A DNA stretch of 64,000 nucleotides from Delphinapterus leucas (GCF_002288925.2 NW_022098076.1:91109933-91173932); one strand, 5' to 3'; positions 34,576 through 46,315 are shown, counted from the stretch's first letter. Notes: generated from the letters alone by a model not told the origin. Numbers and translations are program-made.

Positions 34576-37500
34576 TGGGAGCGAGGCTCTCCGAGGACCC
34601 CTGCTTCCGGGCAGCCCCTCCCCCAGGGGTGAGCCCGCACTGCCCCCTCCCCGTCACTCACCGCCACGCGCCCTCCAGCCTGAGTCTGAGTTTGATTTTC
34701 TAGGGGACGGAAGGGTGAGTGTCCCCTTCAGGCCCTTCACCCCCGCTGCTTCTGGCCGAGACCACCCTTCTCTCTCCCGCACCCTCTGCTGTGTCGTCGA
34801 TCCCAAGGCCTCTGTCCTTCAGACGCCTCCTCCGGCACTGAGAGGCCGCTGGGCACACTCGTGTTTGGGGCCCGTTCAGTGTCCTTATCCTGCTTCTGCT
34901 TTAAAACCAGAGCTTCTTGCAGGCACCCTGGGCTGGCAGGGTGTGGCCTGAGGCTCCAGGGCCGCCTTCTCTCTCCCTCTGTCCCTCATTGAGCTGCTGT
35001 GGCTGGTCAGTGACCTTGTCCTGGGCCTGCCCTTGGTGGTACCATCCTCCCCCTTGGGAGTGGCCATTGGCTCCTGCCCAACCCCCAGCCTGAGCTGTGC
35101 TCACGGGTGATGTGGGCCCCGGTGGCTCCAACCCCGCCAGCCCTTTCTCTTTGCATTTAGAATGTTCTAGAAGTGGGGGGGGGGGGGCTCGGAAGCCTTG
35201 CCACAATGTAGGTCCTCAGTGAGTAAAGTAGGGTCAGGTCTCAAAAACTGCTCAGAAGACACAGACGATTGGAAAGCAAATCCGTCACCTCTGGACGGGC
35301 TGCTTCCACTCGCTCACATCCTCTCTGTCAGGTGCCCCGCAAGGTCATCGCGACTTTTCTGCAGCTCCCCTGGACCGTATTTATGTCCTTCAAGCAAACA
35401 AGCTGAAGAGCCATCAGGAAGGAACTCTGATAGAAACGTGCTGAAGGTACACATCTTTCCTTCCCGGGAAATATAATTCATTCCTAACGGCCTCTTTACA
35501 CGTGGGCTTCACACGCTGTGAAGTCGTGTCCTGGAGTGATTTTCACCCCCATCCTTCACCAAAAAGCTAAGTAAGGGCCTTTGGCATCGAGACTTGCGTT
35601 TTTCTCTTTTAGCCCTGGTTTAGACATGTTTCTTTTTGGATTCCCCAAGTGGCTGTCCTCAGGAAGCCCCGTGGTCAGTGGGGCTTCGGTGTGGGCTCCA
35701 CCCTGGCCAGGCCAGGGCCCCCAGGTGTGGGCAGGGGGCCCGGATGCACACCTGGCCTGCTGAGGCAGGGTTTGCTTCTGCCCTGCTCTGTGCCCTACAC
35801 TGACAGGTCCTTTTTCATTCAAGTTTCTAAATCAGCTTTGCCTTTCAGTCAAGACATCAGATTCCTTCCAGTTATGCAGACGGGAGAAGCCGGGTGGGCT
35901 AATCCCTTGGGGTAGATGAAACACTGCTCAGACTTTCAGTTCCATCACTGCCAGGAATTAGTCACTGGAACCCAAGGTGCTGTGACATCTGAGAGAGAAA
36001 TGTTGCCACACAGGGTCAGCACCTCCACGTTGGACGTTCAACCACCTAAGACGTGATCATCCCCAAGCCACAGATTTTCTCCCCCTTAGAAAAGTAATGC
36101 TGTCCTAAAACAGATGCTTTTTAAAAATATGAATAAATTCCCTGTCTCATTTTGGATGTCTGCTGCTTTTTAAACATAGATTGACACTTTTTTCCAGTTG
36201 GCTTTTTCAGTCTGGGTCTGAGTTGAAATTAGAGGACATTTCATCAGCAGGGGATTCTGTAAAACGAAAATGTCTGTTTCTAATCTGTGATTTTGTTTCT
36301 TTTTAAAGCCCAGATTTTAGAAGTATTTGTTTCACCAGTGTAGCAAGCACCCTCCACAAAGCAAGGGTGCAGTGACCATGAACTTGAAAACCTCTCCTTA
36401 AGGCATTTCACTTATGAGGTGTTGTTTTTGTTGACAGCGTTTGGGGATTTGCACCTTTTTGGTGAAAGTGTCCTTATCTGAGGCCCTCAAGCCATCCAGA
36501 AGAAGGCCTTCGGTGCCGGGGAGAGGGCAGGGTTGGGGCAGGCATGCCCAGCAGAGACCCAAGGTGGCTCTAAAGGCTGCAGGTGTACGAGCATGAGCTG
36601 CCCCATTAAAAGGACGGGATCGTTGGCTTCCAGCCACCGCGGGACACCCGGCTCCCAGCAGGCGCCCGCTGTGCACAAGGAGAGGCAAGGTGGCTGCATG
36701 AGTGAGAGGTGGGCTTGAGGCTTGTCTTGTGTTGGGCCTGGCTGTGGCATCTGTAGAGAAGGACCCTTGAGGGTCGTGATCAAGGCGTAAGAGAGGTCCT
36801 CGCCTGTCCGAGTGCAATTAGGACTCATCTAGATTTCAGTGTCGGTGAGCGTTCCATGACCTTCAGCTTTTGAGATGCAGATGAAAGAAAGGAACCAAAC
36901 AAGATGTGAGAGGGCTGGAGAGGCTTTGGAATGGAGCAAACCCCCTTAACACACCCGCGGTCGTCGGGAACAGTCGCCCCTCAATCAGATTATGCCCCTG
37001 TCTCCCTAGTGCCGGACGGCATCCACACCGGCCCGGAAGCTAATGTCTGAGCCGGTTCAAATACTCTTGTAATAAGGAGACTCTGCCCATCCCCTAGAAG
37101 GTCGTACTCAGAACTGGCTCGTGGAAATTAAAGGTGTGTCAAGGGGCTGGGTGAAGGGCATCCCGGGTCTCCCCACCCGTGTAAGGACGCCTGTGTTAGA
37201 AACCCAGAGTGCCTGGCTTTGTGCAAAGACCTTGGTGAGCAGCCCAGCTGGGGACACTGCACTCAGCTCTGCCTCTGACTGAGCCGCCTGGGGAAAAGGT
37301 ATATCCCGCTTGGGAGGACAGAGGCTGGACCCAGGGTGCCGTGAGCTGGGGACAAGCCAGGGAGTTAGCGCTTACTGCTCGTGGGAGCCCAACACGCACC
37401 TCTCAGCCCCCCAGTCCCACCCACGGGGTCCCGGCAGTTTTCTCACCAGGACTATTACGAGTGCACTGGTGGGCTTGAGTGAGGGTCAGAGCTGTTCCGT

Positions 37501-38155
37501 GGTGGATAGGCGGTGGGTAGGTATCCTTACAGACTGCTCTGTGGCTGTTCACGCATCTTGGTCTTAGAAATAATGCCTTCTCCAAACCTTCAAAAGCAGC
37601 ACGGTTTCTCTCCTCCGACTGAGTTTTTGTGTCTAAAATATATCAAATTCTTGGGGCTGCTGCCCCTGCCCTGGCTTGAGTGCCCGTGTGCTGGGGATGC
37701 CATGTGCACTTGATCGGAGGCTCTCTGCCGAGCCCCGGAAGGACCAGGCTGGCAGCCCAGGGAAGGGCTGGAATTCGGCCACGCCAGCCACAGGCATCGC
37801 CACGTGGGTCCGAGGGTGTGGCTTCCTGCCCCAGACAAGCCCCACTCTCCTGTCCCTGACTTGGAACTGGGTTCTCATCTTGCCGCTGGGTGTGTTTCTG
37901 AAAGGGAAGCCTGAGCAGGTCAAAGGTGATGACTGAGAGGCATTTTTAGGAGGGAATAGGGAAGGCCGCGCCTCGGCACATTTTAGCACATTTCTCTGTT
38001 CTGTAAATAGCCATGTATAGAAGATGGAAGAGGAGCCTGGGGTTTATCCAGAGATGGGTTTTTTTCTCTTTTTTTGGTTGTTTTTATATTACCTCATTCA
38101 GCAAGTTTGTTTCACAATGACTCAATGATGCTTTATTTATATTGTTTGTACTGTA

Positions 38156-38161
38156 ATTAAA
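38156..38161 (+). terminator. Proximal candidate poly(A) signal ATTAAA of AGAP1
   Basis: ATTAAA lies in 'ctgtaattaaaaccattgac', preceded by U-rich sequence and an AUUUA-like 'ctttatttatattg'. This is typical of a mammalian 3' end and about 200 bases before the stronger AATAAA. Confidence 0.6.
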
Positions 38162-38352
38162 ACCATTGACAGACATTTCACTTGGCTTGTTATTTCCTAC
38201 GATCTTGTTTTGATTAAATATGCCAGTTTGTATTTTCCTGCCTTGGGATTTTTTTGTGTCAGCTGTACAGTATTCTAAGGGGACAAAAAAAAGAAAAAGA
38301 AAAATGTGTAAAGTAATGGAGAGAGGTGGCTATAGTGTAGAGGCCTCTTTCT

Positions 38353-38358
38353 AATAAA
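38353..38358 (+). terminator. Distal poly(A) signal AATAAA of AGAP1
   Basis: A canonical AATAAA is followed about 20 bases later by a CA cleavage context (about 38376-38378). A GU/U-rich downstream element with long T and G homopolymers follows. The repeat-free zone ends here, so I take it as the main AGAP1 3' end. Confidence 0.7.
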
Positions 38359-38378
38359 GAAATGGAAATATGTCTACA

Positions 38379-39954
38379 CCGCTTCCGTGGAGGTTTTTCT
38401 TGGGTTTTTTTTTTTTTTTTTTTTGGTGGGGGGGGGGGGGGAGGGCATTTTTTGTCATGATTAATTGGGTTTCTATTCCCAGGTCAGTGCTTACAGAAGG
38501 GATTCTGCTACTAGGCCCGGGCAGCCCCGTGCATGAGCACGCTGGCCCAAGGTGCTACAGTCATGGCAAGAAGGAAAAAAACAAGGAGCAGCTCTTCTGA
38601 CCTATTTACAAGAAATTCCAAGAGGCCCTGGTTCCTCCAGCCAGGGATCACCTGGGCCCGGAAGTTCTGATACATGAGATGCTTCAGATGTATCTTTGCA
38701 CTGGACCCACAGTGCCCCAGATACGTGATAAGGACACAGCGGTGGCTAGAAAATAAACCCATTCCAGGACGGTGTTATTACTAATATTATTAAAACGTTC
38801 TCATGCAAAATGACACTCTACCCCCCAATTCAGAAAAGTGTAAAGAAGGTAAGACTCACCCAAAATGCCGCCACCCGGACGCCACCAGTTAGTGATTGGA
38901 GCACCTTCCAGACTCCTCTCTCTACAGACAGACGGATGGCTTTCCAACCCCCCAGCCTTCCATGTCAGTAAAGATAGAGCCGCGTGATCACAGGACAGGT
39001 AGGATTTGCAGTTTCTGTTGGGATCCCCATGGCGTGGGGAGCCTACAGCGCCACAGAGTGTCTGGTGAATTGCGCAACACAGAAGGGAGCGTGCCACCCA
39101 GCCACGCAGTCACCTGACCCCCAGCAGGCCAAATTCAAACCATGACAAAGGTGGCCTGTCTTCTAGTAAATAAGCCAAAAAAAGACCCAGAAAATTGCTT
39201 TTTGGAGGAATCAGCTGCATTCACATGCATATTGGTTATCTATTTGGTAAGAGATTTACAAAACAGTTCTTTTAAGTAGGGGATGACACCTAGAGGTAGG
39301 CAGGCCAGGGCTGCATGGACAGTTCCAGAAGGCCATCTGGGCCCAGCCTCCTCCCGGCCACCTGGTCGACCATCACCTCCTGGCCCCCGCAGAGGGCTGT
39401 TCCACATCCAGCGTCTGCCTTCCAGGTGGGGAGACGGGAAGGGGCAGCCGAGACGGCCCTTTTATTTGGCGTCCTCGAAGCCCCGCTCGTGACCACTGCC
39501 ACACAGCTGGCCAGACCAGGTGACATCATTCAGGGCCGCAAGGGGGGCTCAGTGGGGCGGGGTCTGGTGGTAAGGAAGAGCGAGGAGCAGGTGTTGAGTG
39601 GGCAGCCCTCGGTCTCTGCCCCTCCGCCCGTAAGTTTCCCCAACATCCAAACACACCCTTCTGTCAACACCCAGACTCCCCAGAGAGCTGCCCGGTAGGC
39701 GGGTTGGCCCGGCCTCACCGCTACTCAGCGGCTCCTGGCCTGTCCTGGTCTCTACCCCGTCCTGACCACTCCCACCTTCCCTCCAGTGCTCTTGAGTCAG
39801 CCTCGGAGCATCCATCTCCCTCCTGGGAGATCACAACTTCTCCGCCTCCAGGGTGGGGAACTGAATCACTCACCTTTCCAGGCCACGGAAAGTTCTGCGG
39901 CCTCAGTGAGGTAACTAAAGTGAGACTGAGTGCCTAGATTTTACAACAAGATTT
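38379..39954. other. Intergenic stretch beyond AGAP1
   Basis: It begins with a T-run then a G-run (38405-38443). The 38780-38880 part resembles a decayed L1 ('aaaagtgtaaagaaggtaag' then 'actcacccaaaatgccgcca'), at low confidence. Otherwise nothing is recognised. Confidence 0.45.
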
Positions 39955-40283
39955 TTTAAGTGATCGTATGCAGTGCTGGCCAGGCTACAGTAGGACTGTC
40001 CCTAACACGCTGTTGGTGGAAACGAAGTCAAACAGCATTTCTGCACAGCGATACGGAATTGTGTTCAAAGACGCTGAAAATCTTCCCTCTGGCCCAGGAA
40101 TCCAGGGCCTAGACAAGCCTTCATCACAGCGGGGGGCTCCATAAATGTGTTAATTACATGAATAAATTCAATGTCTAGGAATCTGGCCAAGGAGTAATGT
40201 GAGCACTTCGACATTTGTGTAAAAGATGTTCATGGCTACAGTTTTTATAATAACAAAATATGGGGAACAAACACAAAGTCTAA
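39955..40283 (+). mobile_element. Old L1 3' end (L1M class)
   Basis: Decayed sense L1: 'acgctgttggtggaaacga', 'cctctggcccaggaatccag', 'aaaagatgttcatggctaca' and 'gtttttataataacaaaata'. Confidence 0.7.
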
Positions 40284-40510
40284 GGGTTTTTATTGAAGTA
40301 TAGTTGACTTACGATATTGTGTTAGTTTTAGGTGTACAGCAAAGTATACATACATTCTTTCTGATAATTCTTCTCCATTATAGTTTATTACAAGATATTG
40401 AATACTGTTGCCATGCTGTACCGTAAGACCGTGTTGATTATTTTATATATGGCAGTGTGCGTTCTGTTAACCCCATACTCCCAGTTCATCCCTCTCCCCT
40501 GCACCATTTT
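40284..40510 (-). mobile_element. L1 3' end, antisense
   Basis: The signature is 'ttgtgttagttttaggtgta', 'cattatagtttattacaaga' and 'accccatactcccagttcat'. It is inserted directly next to the older L1 on its left. Confidence 0.88.
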
Positions 40511-40554
40511 CTTTGGGGGGTTCTGCTTTTCGGGAAACCAAGCCTCGTTGTCGC

Positions 40555-40910
40555 TCCGAGCGGTCTGAAGGGGGAAGGGTCCGGAGGGAGGCCCGCAGCT
40601 AGGCGCTCAGCGCCTCGCCCCTTCCGCCAGGCGGTCGGGTCCCCCCAGAGGTCCCCCGGCACTTCGGTGGAGCTTCAGCCTGGCCCGTGGCCCCGGGCCA
40701 GGGTCGGTCATTGATGTGCGGGGCTTTCTGCCCCCCCCCCCCCGCGGGTCCCAGCGCGCTCGTGCAGGGACAACCAGAAGCCAGCGTGGAGCGCCGCCGC
40801 CCCACCAGCCCTAGCACATTCCCGAAGCCGCTAAGCCACGATTTATCACCATCGAGTCCCGTAAGGAGCCTAATTGGCCCGTAAACGCAGTCCGATAACC
40901 GCACCTGACA
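40555..40910. promoter_or_regulatory. Small CpG island with a homeodomain-bearing right edge
   Basis: Dense CpGs occur ('ctaggcgctcagcgcctcg', 'gtggagcgccgccgcccc') with a C13 run. This is followed by 'ctaagccacgatttatcacc' and TAATTG at 40871. It could be an orphan CpG island, promoter or enhancer in the intergenic space. Confidence 0.4.
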
Positions 40911-41047
40911 CCCAGAGACACTGCAGGAAATTAGCACTTATTTATTTGCATGTGGTATTGACCAAGCTCTGCTCCGGCCTCAAGGTCTGTCTGCGCTCCA
41001 AGCTGGAGAGAAAGAACCTGGTTTACTGCACTGTGGAGGGTACACGA

Positions 41048-41542
41048 CCCACACATACACACACCACACACATATGCATGACACACACCACACACACCAC
41101 ACACATACCACACGTGCACACACACCACACACACTACACACATACACACACCACACACATATGCATCACACACAACACACACAACACATACATAACACAT
41201 CACACACACCACACACATACCACATGTGCACACACACCACACACATGCATGACACACAACACATACATAACACATCACACACAACACACATACCACACGT
41301 GCACACACCACACACACTACACACATACACCACACACATGCATGACATACAACACACAACACATCACACACATACCACATGTGCACACACACCACACACA
41401 TGCATGACACAGCACACACATATGCATGACACCACACACGTACCACGTGCACACACACTACACACATACACATATGCATCACACAACACACACACCCCAC
41501 ACACAATACACGTACTACACATGCACCACACACAGCACACGT

Positions 41543-41580
<38 letters not shown>
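41048..41580. repeat. CA-rich minisatellite with higher-order units
   Basis: About 530 bp of ACAC tracts are punctuated by recurring words such as 'cacacatgcatgacaca', 'cacataccacatgtgcacac' and 'cacaacacatacataacaca'. The same longer blocks (roughly 70-130 bp) recur several times, ending in a pure (CA)n of about 20 units. The Cys/Val and His/Thr open frames on the two strands are by-products. Confidence 0.95.
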
Positions 41581-41582
<2 letters not shown>

Positions 41583-42009
41583 CATGAACAGGAACGGTGA
41601 GAACTTTGGCATTGCACTGCTCCTGGCTGAGGATCCAGTGATCATTTGTGTGCAGGGTCCTCTCTTGCTAAGTGCTCAACAGATCAGGCACCCCAGTGGC
41701 TGCCCACTCCTGTGCCATCTGTCCAGGTGACTCTGCACCAGGCAGGCTGGGGAGGGGCTGTGAGGACAGAGTAGCCCAGGCCCTGTGCCCTGGTTGTGTG
41801 GACTTTCGAAATGCACGGCAGTTTGGTCACTGTTGCTCCATCGCATTCATCTTGGCTTTGCCAAACCACACTCAGGGAAATGACTTCCTTGAACAGAAGG
41901 TGCTGGCCTGGATGCCGAGTTCCCAGAGAGCTTGGCTGCAGCTTCTCCCAGTGCCTGAGCTGTTTGGTATGAAAATGAAATATTGCCTTTTAGCAACAAA
42001 CTGTCATGC
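41581..42009. other. Intergenic stretch, nothing recognised
   Basis: Unique-looking sequence without a recognised repeat or exon. Confidence 0.5.
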
Positions 42010-42082
42010 TCATTGCCAAAGCAGTGTATTGGATTAAGACGTGGGCTGTACACCCAGACAGCCTGGGCTTCCTAGATCCTCT
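42010..42082 (+). mobile_element. MIR SINE, 5' half (split by an LTR)
   Basis: The MIR start region 'ggattaagacgtgggctgta' and 'cagacagcctgggcttcc' stops at the LTR boundary. The rest resumes at 42662. Confidence 0.65.
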
Positions 42083-42661
42083 TGTTACCAAGTCCAAGCT
42101 CTTACTGCTCGCCACACGACAGGCCAATAAATCGAGAGATGAGTTGCTGGGGCAAGGAATAGGGACTTTATTCGGAAAGCCGGCAGACCGAGAAGACGGT
42201 GGACTCGTGTCCCAAAGAACCGTCTTTCCTGAGTTAGAATTCAAGCTTCTTTTACACTAAAGGGGAGGGAGTAAAGTCAAACATCTCCTGGTTCCAGTCA
42301 GACTCTGGAGGGGGTGTGTTCATTTCCTCCTTCCTGTGGTCATTCACAGGTGGGCCTGGTCAGGATGTTTCCTGTGAGCTAAACAAAGGCATTTTGGCTT
42401 AATGCTCATTACCTGGGAGGCAGGGTTCCCAAAGATGGGCCATTATATATCATTCAAGCTTCTAGGCAACATCCCTGTAGTGATGAACTTGTAATAGAGG
42501 GAATTCCCTGGTGGTCCAGTGGTTAGGACTCAGCACTTTCACTGCCGGGGCCCAGGTTCGATCTCTGGTTGGGGAGCTAAGATCCCGCTAGCTGTGCGGC
42601 GTGGCCGAAAAAAAAAAAAAAACAACCTTGTAATAGAATACAAAAGTTCTTCCCTATTACA
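42083..42661 (-). mobile_element. Solo LTR of an endogenous retrovirus (ERV1-like)
   Basis: Read on the minus strand, the element starts TGTAATAGGG, has an AATAAA poly(A) signal in 'ccgaataaagtccctattcc', and ends GGTAACA, so it has TG...CA termini. No internal viral genes are present. A clean target duplication is not obvious (CTCT versus GTCT). It sits inside a MIR and itself contains a CHR SINE. Confidence 0.8.
42499..42626 (+). mobile_element. CHR-family SINE inside the solo LTR
   Basis: The head is 'gggaattccctggtggtcca', followed by a poly(A) tail. An 11-bp target-site duplication CTTGTAATAGA lies at 42488 and 42627. Confidence 0.95.
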
Positions 42662-42800
42662 GTCTGAGTGCTCATCTGTCTAATGGGTGTAATGGTAATA
42701 CTCACATTGGAGGGTTGTGAAGGCTAAAGTTAATACATTTCTTAGAACAGTGTTTAATGAGTGCACAGTAAGTATTAAAAATCATCACCATCATTAAGAT
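42662..42800 (+). mobile_element. MIR SINE, 3' half
   Basis: 'tgagtgctcatctgtctaat', 'gggttgtgaaggctaaagtt' and 'cagtaagtattaaaa' continue the MIR begun at 42010. Confidence 0.8.
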
Positions 42801-43329
42801 CACAGAAAATTTGGAACATCAAGTTAAGCAACACCATACAAAGATTAAAATCCCCCCTAATCCATATGCAAGCAAGAAACATTTTGCAGGAGATGAGAAG
42901 ATGTTTATAACGCAGACTGAGAGTTTGCAAAAAGCAAGTCATCAGTGTGTATACCACGAGTTCTATTTTGGCTGGGAAAAAATACATAGAATTACATATA
43001 TGTATATATGTATAGAAACGCTCCAAAAGATGATGCAGTGAATCTTAACAGGAGTTCTCTCTCAGATTATTCATGATTTTAACTTGTTCTCTGCTTATTT
43101 GAATTTTCTGATTCATCTGAACATTTATTACTACTATAACTGTTTTTAAAATAAGGAAAGAAAGTGAAATAAACAACAACCAACACCTCAGAGATGGGCA
43201 CTCTTCGCATTTGAATGCGTGTCCTTTCAGCCTTCTAAAAAATACAGATGTACTTTTCTTTTAAAAAATAAAATAACATTCTTCAAACCTTTGCAGCCGC
43301 TCTTCCCTGCAGTTGTTTGCTTAGAAGTT
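42801..43329. other. Intergenic AT-rich stretch
   Basis: The sequence is probably L1-derived ('taacgcagactgagagtttg', 'ttcgcatttgaatgcgtgtc' are suggestive only). No confident assignment. Confidence 0.4.
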
Positions 43330-43830
43330 TTTCAAGCCTACAGAAAAGTTGAAGAAATACTTCATTGAACATCAGAGATACCTCATTTGTGTTCGCCAAT
43401 TGTTAACATTTTAACACAATGCTGATTTCTATATAGATGATAGATAGATAATAGGTTAAATAGATAGATAATAGATATAAGATAGATGATAGATATAGAG
43501 ATTAGAAAGATGATAGATGGTAGATAGATAAATAGACAGGTAATAGAAAGATGATAATGTACACACACATGATGCTGAACCACTTGAAAGTAAATTACCA
43601 ACATCATGATTTTTCACCCTTAAATAAATAAGCACAAGGACTTTCTCTGTCGTAACTACAAGACCATTATCACTCCCAAGATAGTTACCATTGATATGAT
43701 ATAATATGCAGCCCATATTCAAATCTCCTCAATTGTCCCAATAATGTCTATAGCTGATTTTCCTCTCATCCAAGATCCAATCAATAATCACTTGGCGCCC
43801 TTAATTGTCCTGATAACTTACTTCTTTAAA
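43330..43830 (-). mobile_element. Old L1 fragment with internal (GATA)n
   Basis: The + strand has 'cctacagaaaagttgaagaa', 'caattgttaacattttaaca', 'atgctgaaccacttgaaagt' and 'catattcaaatctcctcaat', recognised as antisense ancient L1. Confidence 0.7.
43437..43560. repeat. (GATA/TAGA)n microsatellite
   Basis: Imperfect ATAGATAGATA units continue for about 120 bp within the old L1. Confidence 0.93.
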
Positions 43831-44039
43831 CTTAAATGAGCATGAACAACTTTTCATGTCAAAAAAAAAAAATAGCTCATATGATTTAAACACTCACTCA
43901 GGAATGTGGCTGCCTGGTCCCCAGCACTTTACCGATATGGTGCTAACATTTTCTTTTCCAATGCGAAAGGCAAAAAAATAGGATCTCTTAGTCTATCTGC
44001 ATTTTAACACTATTGGGGTTGAAATTTTTTGCTTAATAA

Positions 44040-44670
44040 CAATTTGTATTTTGTTGCTGTTACCCTTGCATATACTTTGCTCACTTTTCTTTCTGAGCAT
44101 TTACATTTTTCTTAATGATGTGTAAACCTAGAGGATATTAACCCTTTATATAGCACATTTATAAAAATTTTTCTCATTGTTTCATTTCCTTTCCAATTTT
44201 ATGATTTTTTAATGTGCAGAATTTTAAGATTTATATCCTCAAATAGTCTTTACTTTTATGATTCTTGCCCATCGTGTGATGCTTAGAAAGTCCTTCCTCA
44301 CCCAAATTACACAAAACTCAATTTCTCTTCTAGTACACTTCTATTATTTTACGCTACTTTATTTAAACCTTTCATCCATCTTCCATTCGTGAACATTTTA
44401 TTTCTTCCAAATGGCCAGCTAATCGTACCAATTCCATGTATTAAACAATAGGATGGAAGTCCTTTTTAACATATGACGCATAAATTACGGAATATCCATA
44501 TAATAGAATAACAGTAGCCATTAAAAAGAATAGAGTAGACCTGTATGTACTGATGGGAGAAGGTGTCCATGATATACTGTTAACAAAAAGTCAAGTTGCA
44601 GATCAGTGCATAGACACGTAGCAAGTGACCCCCAAACCAAAGGTCCCATGTGTGTATGTGTTTGTATGTA

Positions 44671-44700
<30 letters not shown>
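44040..44700. mobile_element. Old L1 remnants in both orientations
   Basis: 44040-44450 reads as antisense L1 ('cttgcccatcgtgtgatgct', 'catccatcttccattcgtga'). 44455-44690 reads as sense L1 ('acagtagccattaaaaagaa', 'gtccatgatatactgttaac'). It ends in a (CA)n tract. Confidence 0.6.

Positions 44701-44708
<8 letters not shown>
44672..44708. repeat. (CA)n microsatellite
   Basis: About 16 CA units lie at the end of the sense L1 fragment, a usual place for such tracts. Confidence 0.95.
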
Positions 44709-44709
<1 letters not shown>

Positions 44710-44799
44710 CATACTCTGTTGTCCCTCTTGGTCTCCTCTGCTGGCCGCTCCTCCTTTTTTGACTCCCAAATGCTAGATGTCCCAGGACTTAGTCTTTAG

Positions 44800-45500
44800 A
44801 CTATTCTTTATCACAAGACCTTCCTAAATGATCTCATCGAGGCCCAGAGCTTTCGATATTTGCCCTTGAGTTCCAAATTTATATCTCTAGCCTTGTCTCT
44901 GCCCTGAGTTCTAGACTCCTATATCCACGGCTGAGTAGGTATTTGGATGTTGTATAGTTACAACTTATTTTGGTTATAGATAATGGAATACTCAAGTAAC
45001 AGAGGCTTAAGCATTAAAGATGCTTAATTGTATCACATAACAAAATATTTAGAGGCAGACGGTCCAGGTCTGGTACTGTGGCTCAGCAGTGTTAATTTTT
45101 GTAATTCAGGTTCTTTCATGCTGCTCCACTTCGTTAGCAAGCCACCTCACAGTCAAAAGATGGCTGCCATAGCTCCAGACATTGCATTCATGTCCATGGG
45201 ATAAAGGGATGGCACTGGCCACATCTATCTTTTTTATCAAGAAAGCAAAGCTATTCCAAGATTTTCCACCATTTTCCAGCAATTTTTCCCTTTGTGACTA
45301 ACTCATTGGCCAGAACTTGGTCATATGAAGCAAGTACCTATCCTTTCCAGCCTCTGTCCTGTGGGTGGAAAAGAACAAAAGGAGGCTGGGAATAGGTTTT
45401 GGGGTAGCTAATCAATAGTTCCTCTGATATCTAATAGTCATCTCAAGCGCATCGTTTCCAAAACAGAAATTAATGTTTCCCTCCCAATACAACCCTCCCA
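44800..45500. other. Old dispersed-repeat-like sequence, unassigned
   Basis: Phrases such as 'gactcccaaatgctag', 'aaatttatatctctagcc', 'tcaaaagatggctgccatag' and 'cattggccagaacttggtca' recur widely in mammalian genomes. I cannot name the family. Confidence 0.4.
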
Positions 45501-45509
45501 AAGAAGCCC

Positions 45510-46315
45510 CATCTTCGTAAATGCCAGCTCGTCCTTGCCAGGTGCTTGCCCAGATGTGCAGGAGACATCCAGGACTTCTCTCCCTTCCGATCACCCTTCA
45601 TCTCCAAAGATACCTCCCAGAGCTGACCACGTGTCACTCCCTCCAGCACAGCCACCCAGATCCAGGTGCCAAATGCCTCCAATACCAGGCTGTTTCCCTG
45701 CTTCTTCTGCTGCCCCATTTGTTTAACGTCCACCTGGAAGCCAGAGTGACCCTTTTAAAATGTAAGTCAGCTCCTGAAACACCTGTGCTCTCCACACTGA
45801 TGGCTTCCCAGCATCCCTAGAATAAATTCAAGATGCTTACCTTGTCTTGCAAAGGTCCCATGAGATCTTGCCCACCACCACCCTGACGGCTCCTCCACGA
45901 GCTCCCCGTCCCACAGGTACACTGGCCTTGCTCGTTCTTGAGCTTTGCCAATAGATCCATTCCCATGTTTGCACTTGCCGTTCCCTCACCTGCTCTGTTC
46001 CTCATCCTGCCTATCACGTGCCTCCTCCCTCCTTCCTTAGGTCTCTGCTCGGAGCTCAGGTCCACTGACCACCCCACCTGAAACAGCCCTACCACTCTCT
46101 CCCCACTTATCCTACTTTATTGGTTTTCATGGCACGTACCCCGATTGAAATTCCACCACATCTTCATTGTTACCTGCTGAAGTGTGCACCGCCCACGAGA
46201 ACACAAGTCCCCGGAGGGGCAGGCCCTATGCATGTCTTATCGACCACTTTTCCCAGCACCTAAAACAATGCCTTGCATACAGTAAGTGCTTATAAATGTA
46301 TCGAATAAATGCATT
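45510..46315 (+). mobile_element. LINE-2 (L2) fragment
   Basis: The sense L2 3' part includes 'gcaaaggtcccatgagatct', 'tttgcacttgccgttccctc', 'cacctaaaacaatgccttgc' and the 'agtaagtgcttataaatgt' end. At about 800 bp it is a long L2 copy. Confidence 0.85.

Larger units (their letters stand above)
30571..38378 (+). other. AGAP1: AGAP1 3' untranslated region
   Basis: No acceptor-flanked coding sequence follows the stop. For 7.8 kb I find no recognisable SINE, L1 or LTR insertion, although such elements are frequent on both sides, which suggests purifying selection on a transcribed unit. The segment ends with AU-rich sequence, a Pumilio-type TGTAAATA at 38002 and two poly(A) signals. A long terminal exon agrees with what I recall of human AGAP1 mRNA. 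A (CGT)n run lies inside at 34531. Internal AATAAA at 31689 could give a shorter isoform. RNA evidence is needed to fix the true end. Confidence 0.8.

Noticed and set aside
41048..41580. CRISPR-like array
   Set aside because: The repeats are CA-rich minisatellite in a mammalian genome, without unique spacers or regular spacing.
40931..41617. Cys/Val-rich and His/Thr-rich frames on the two strands
   Set aside because: They are translations of the CA-rich minisatellite and have no gene structure.
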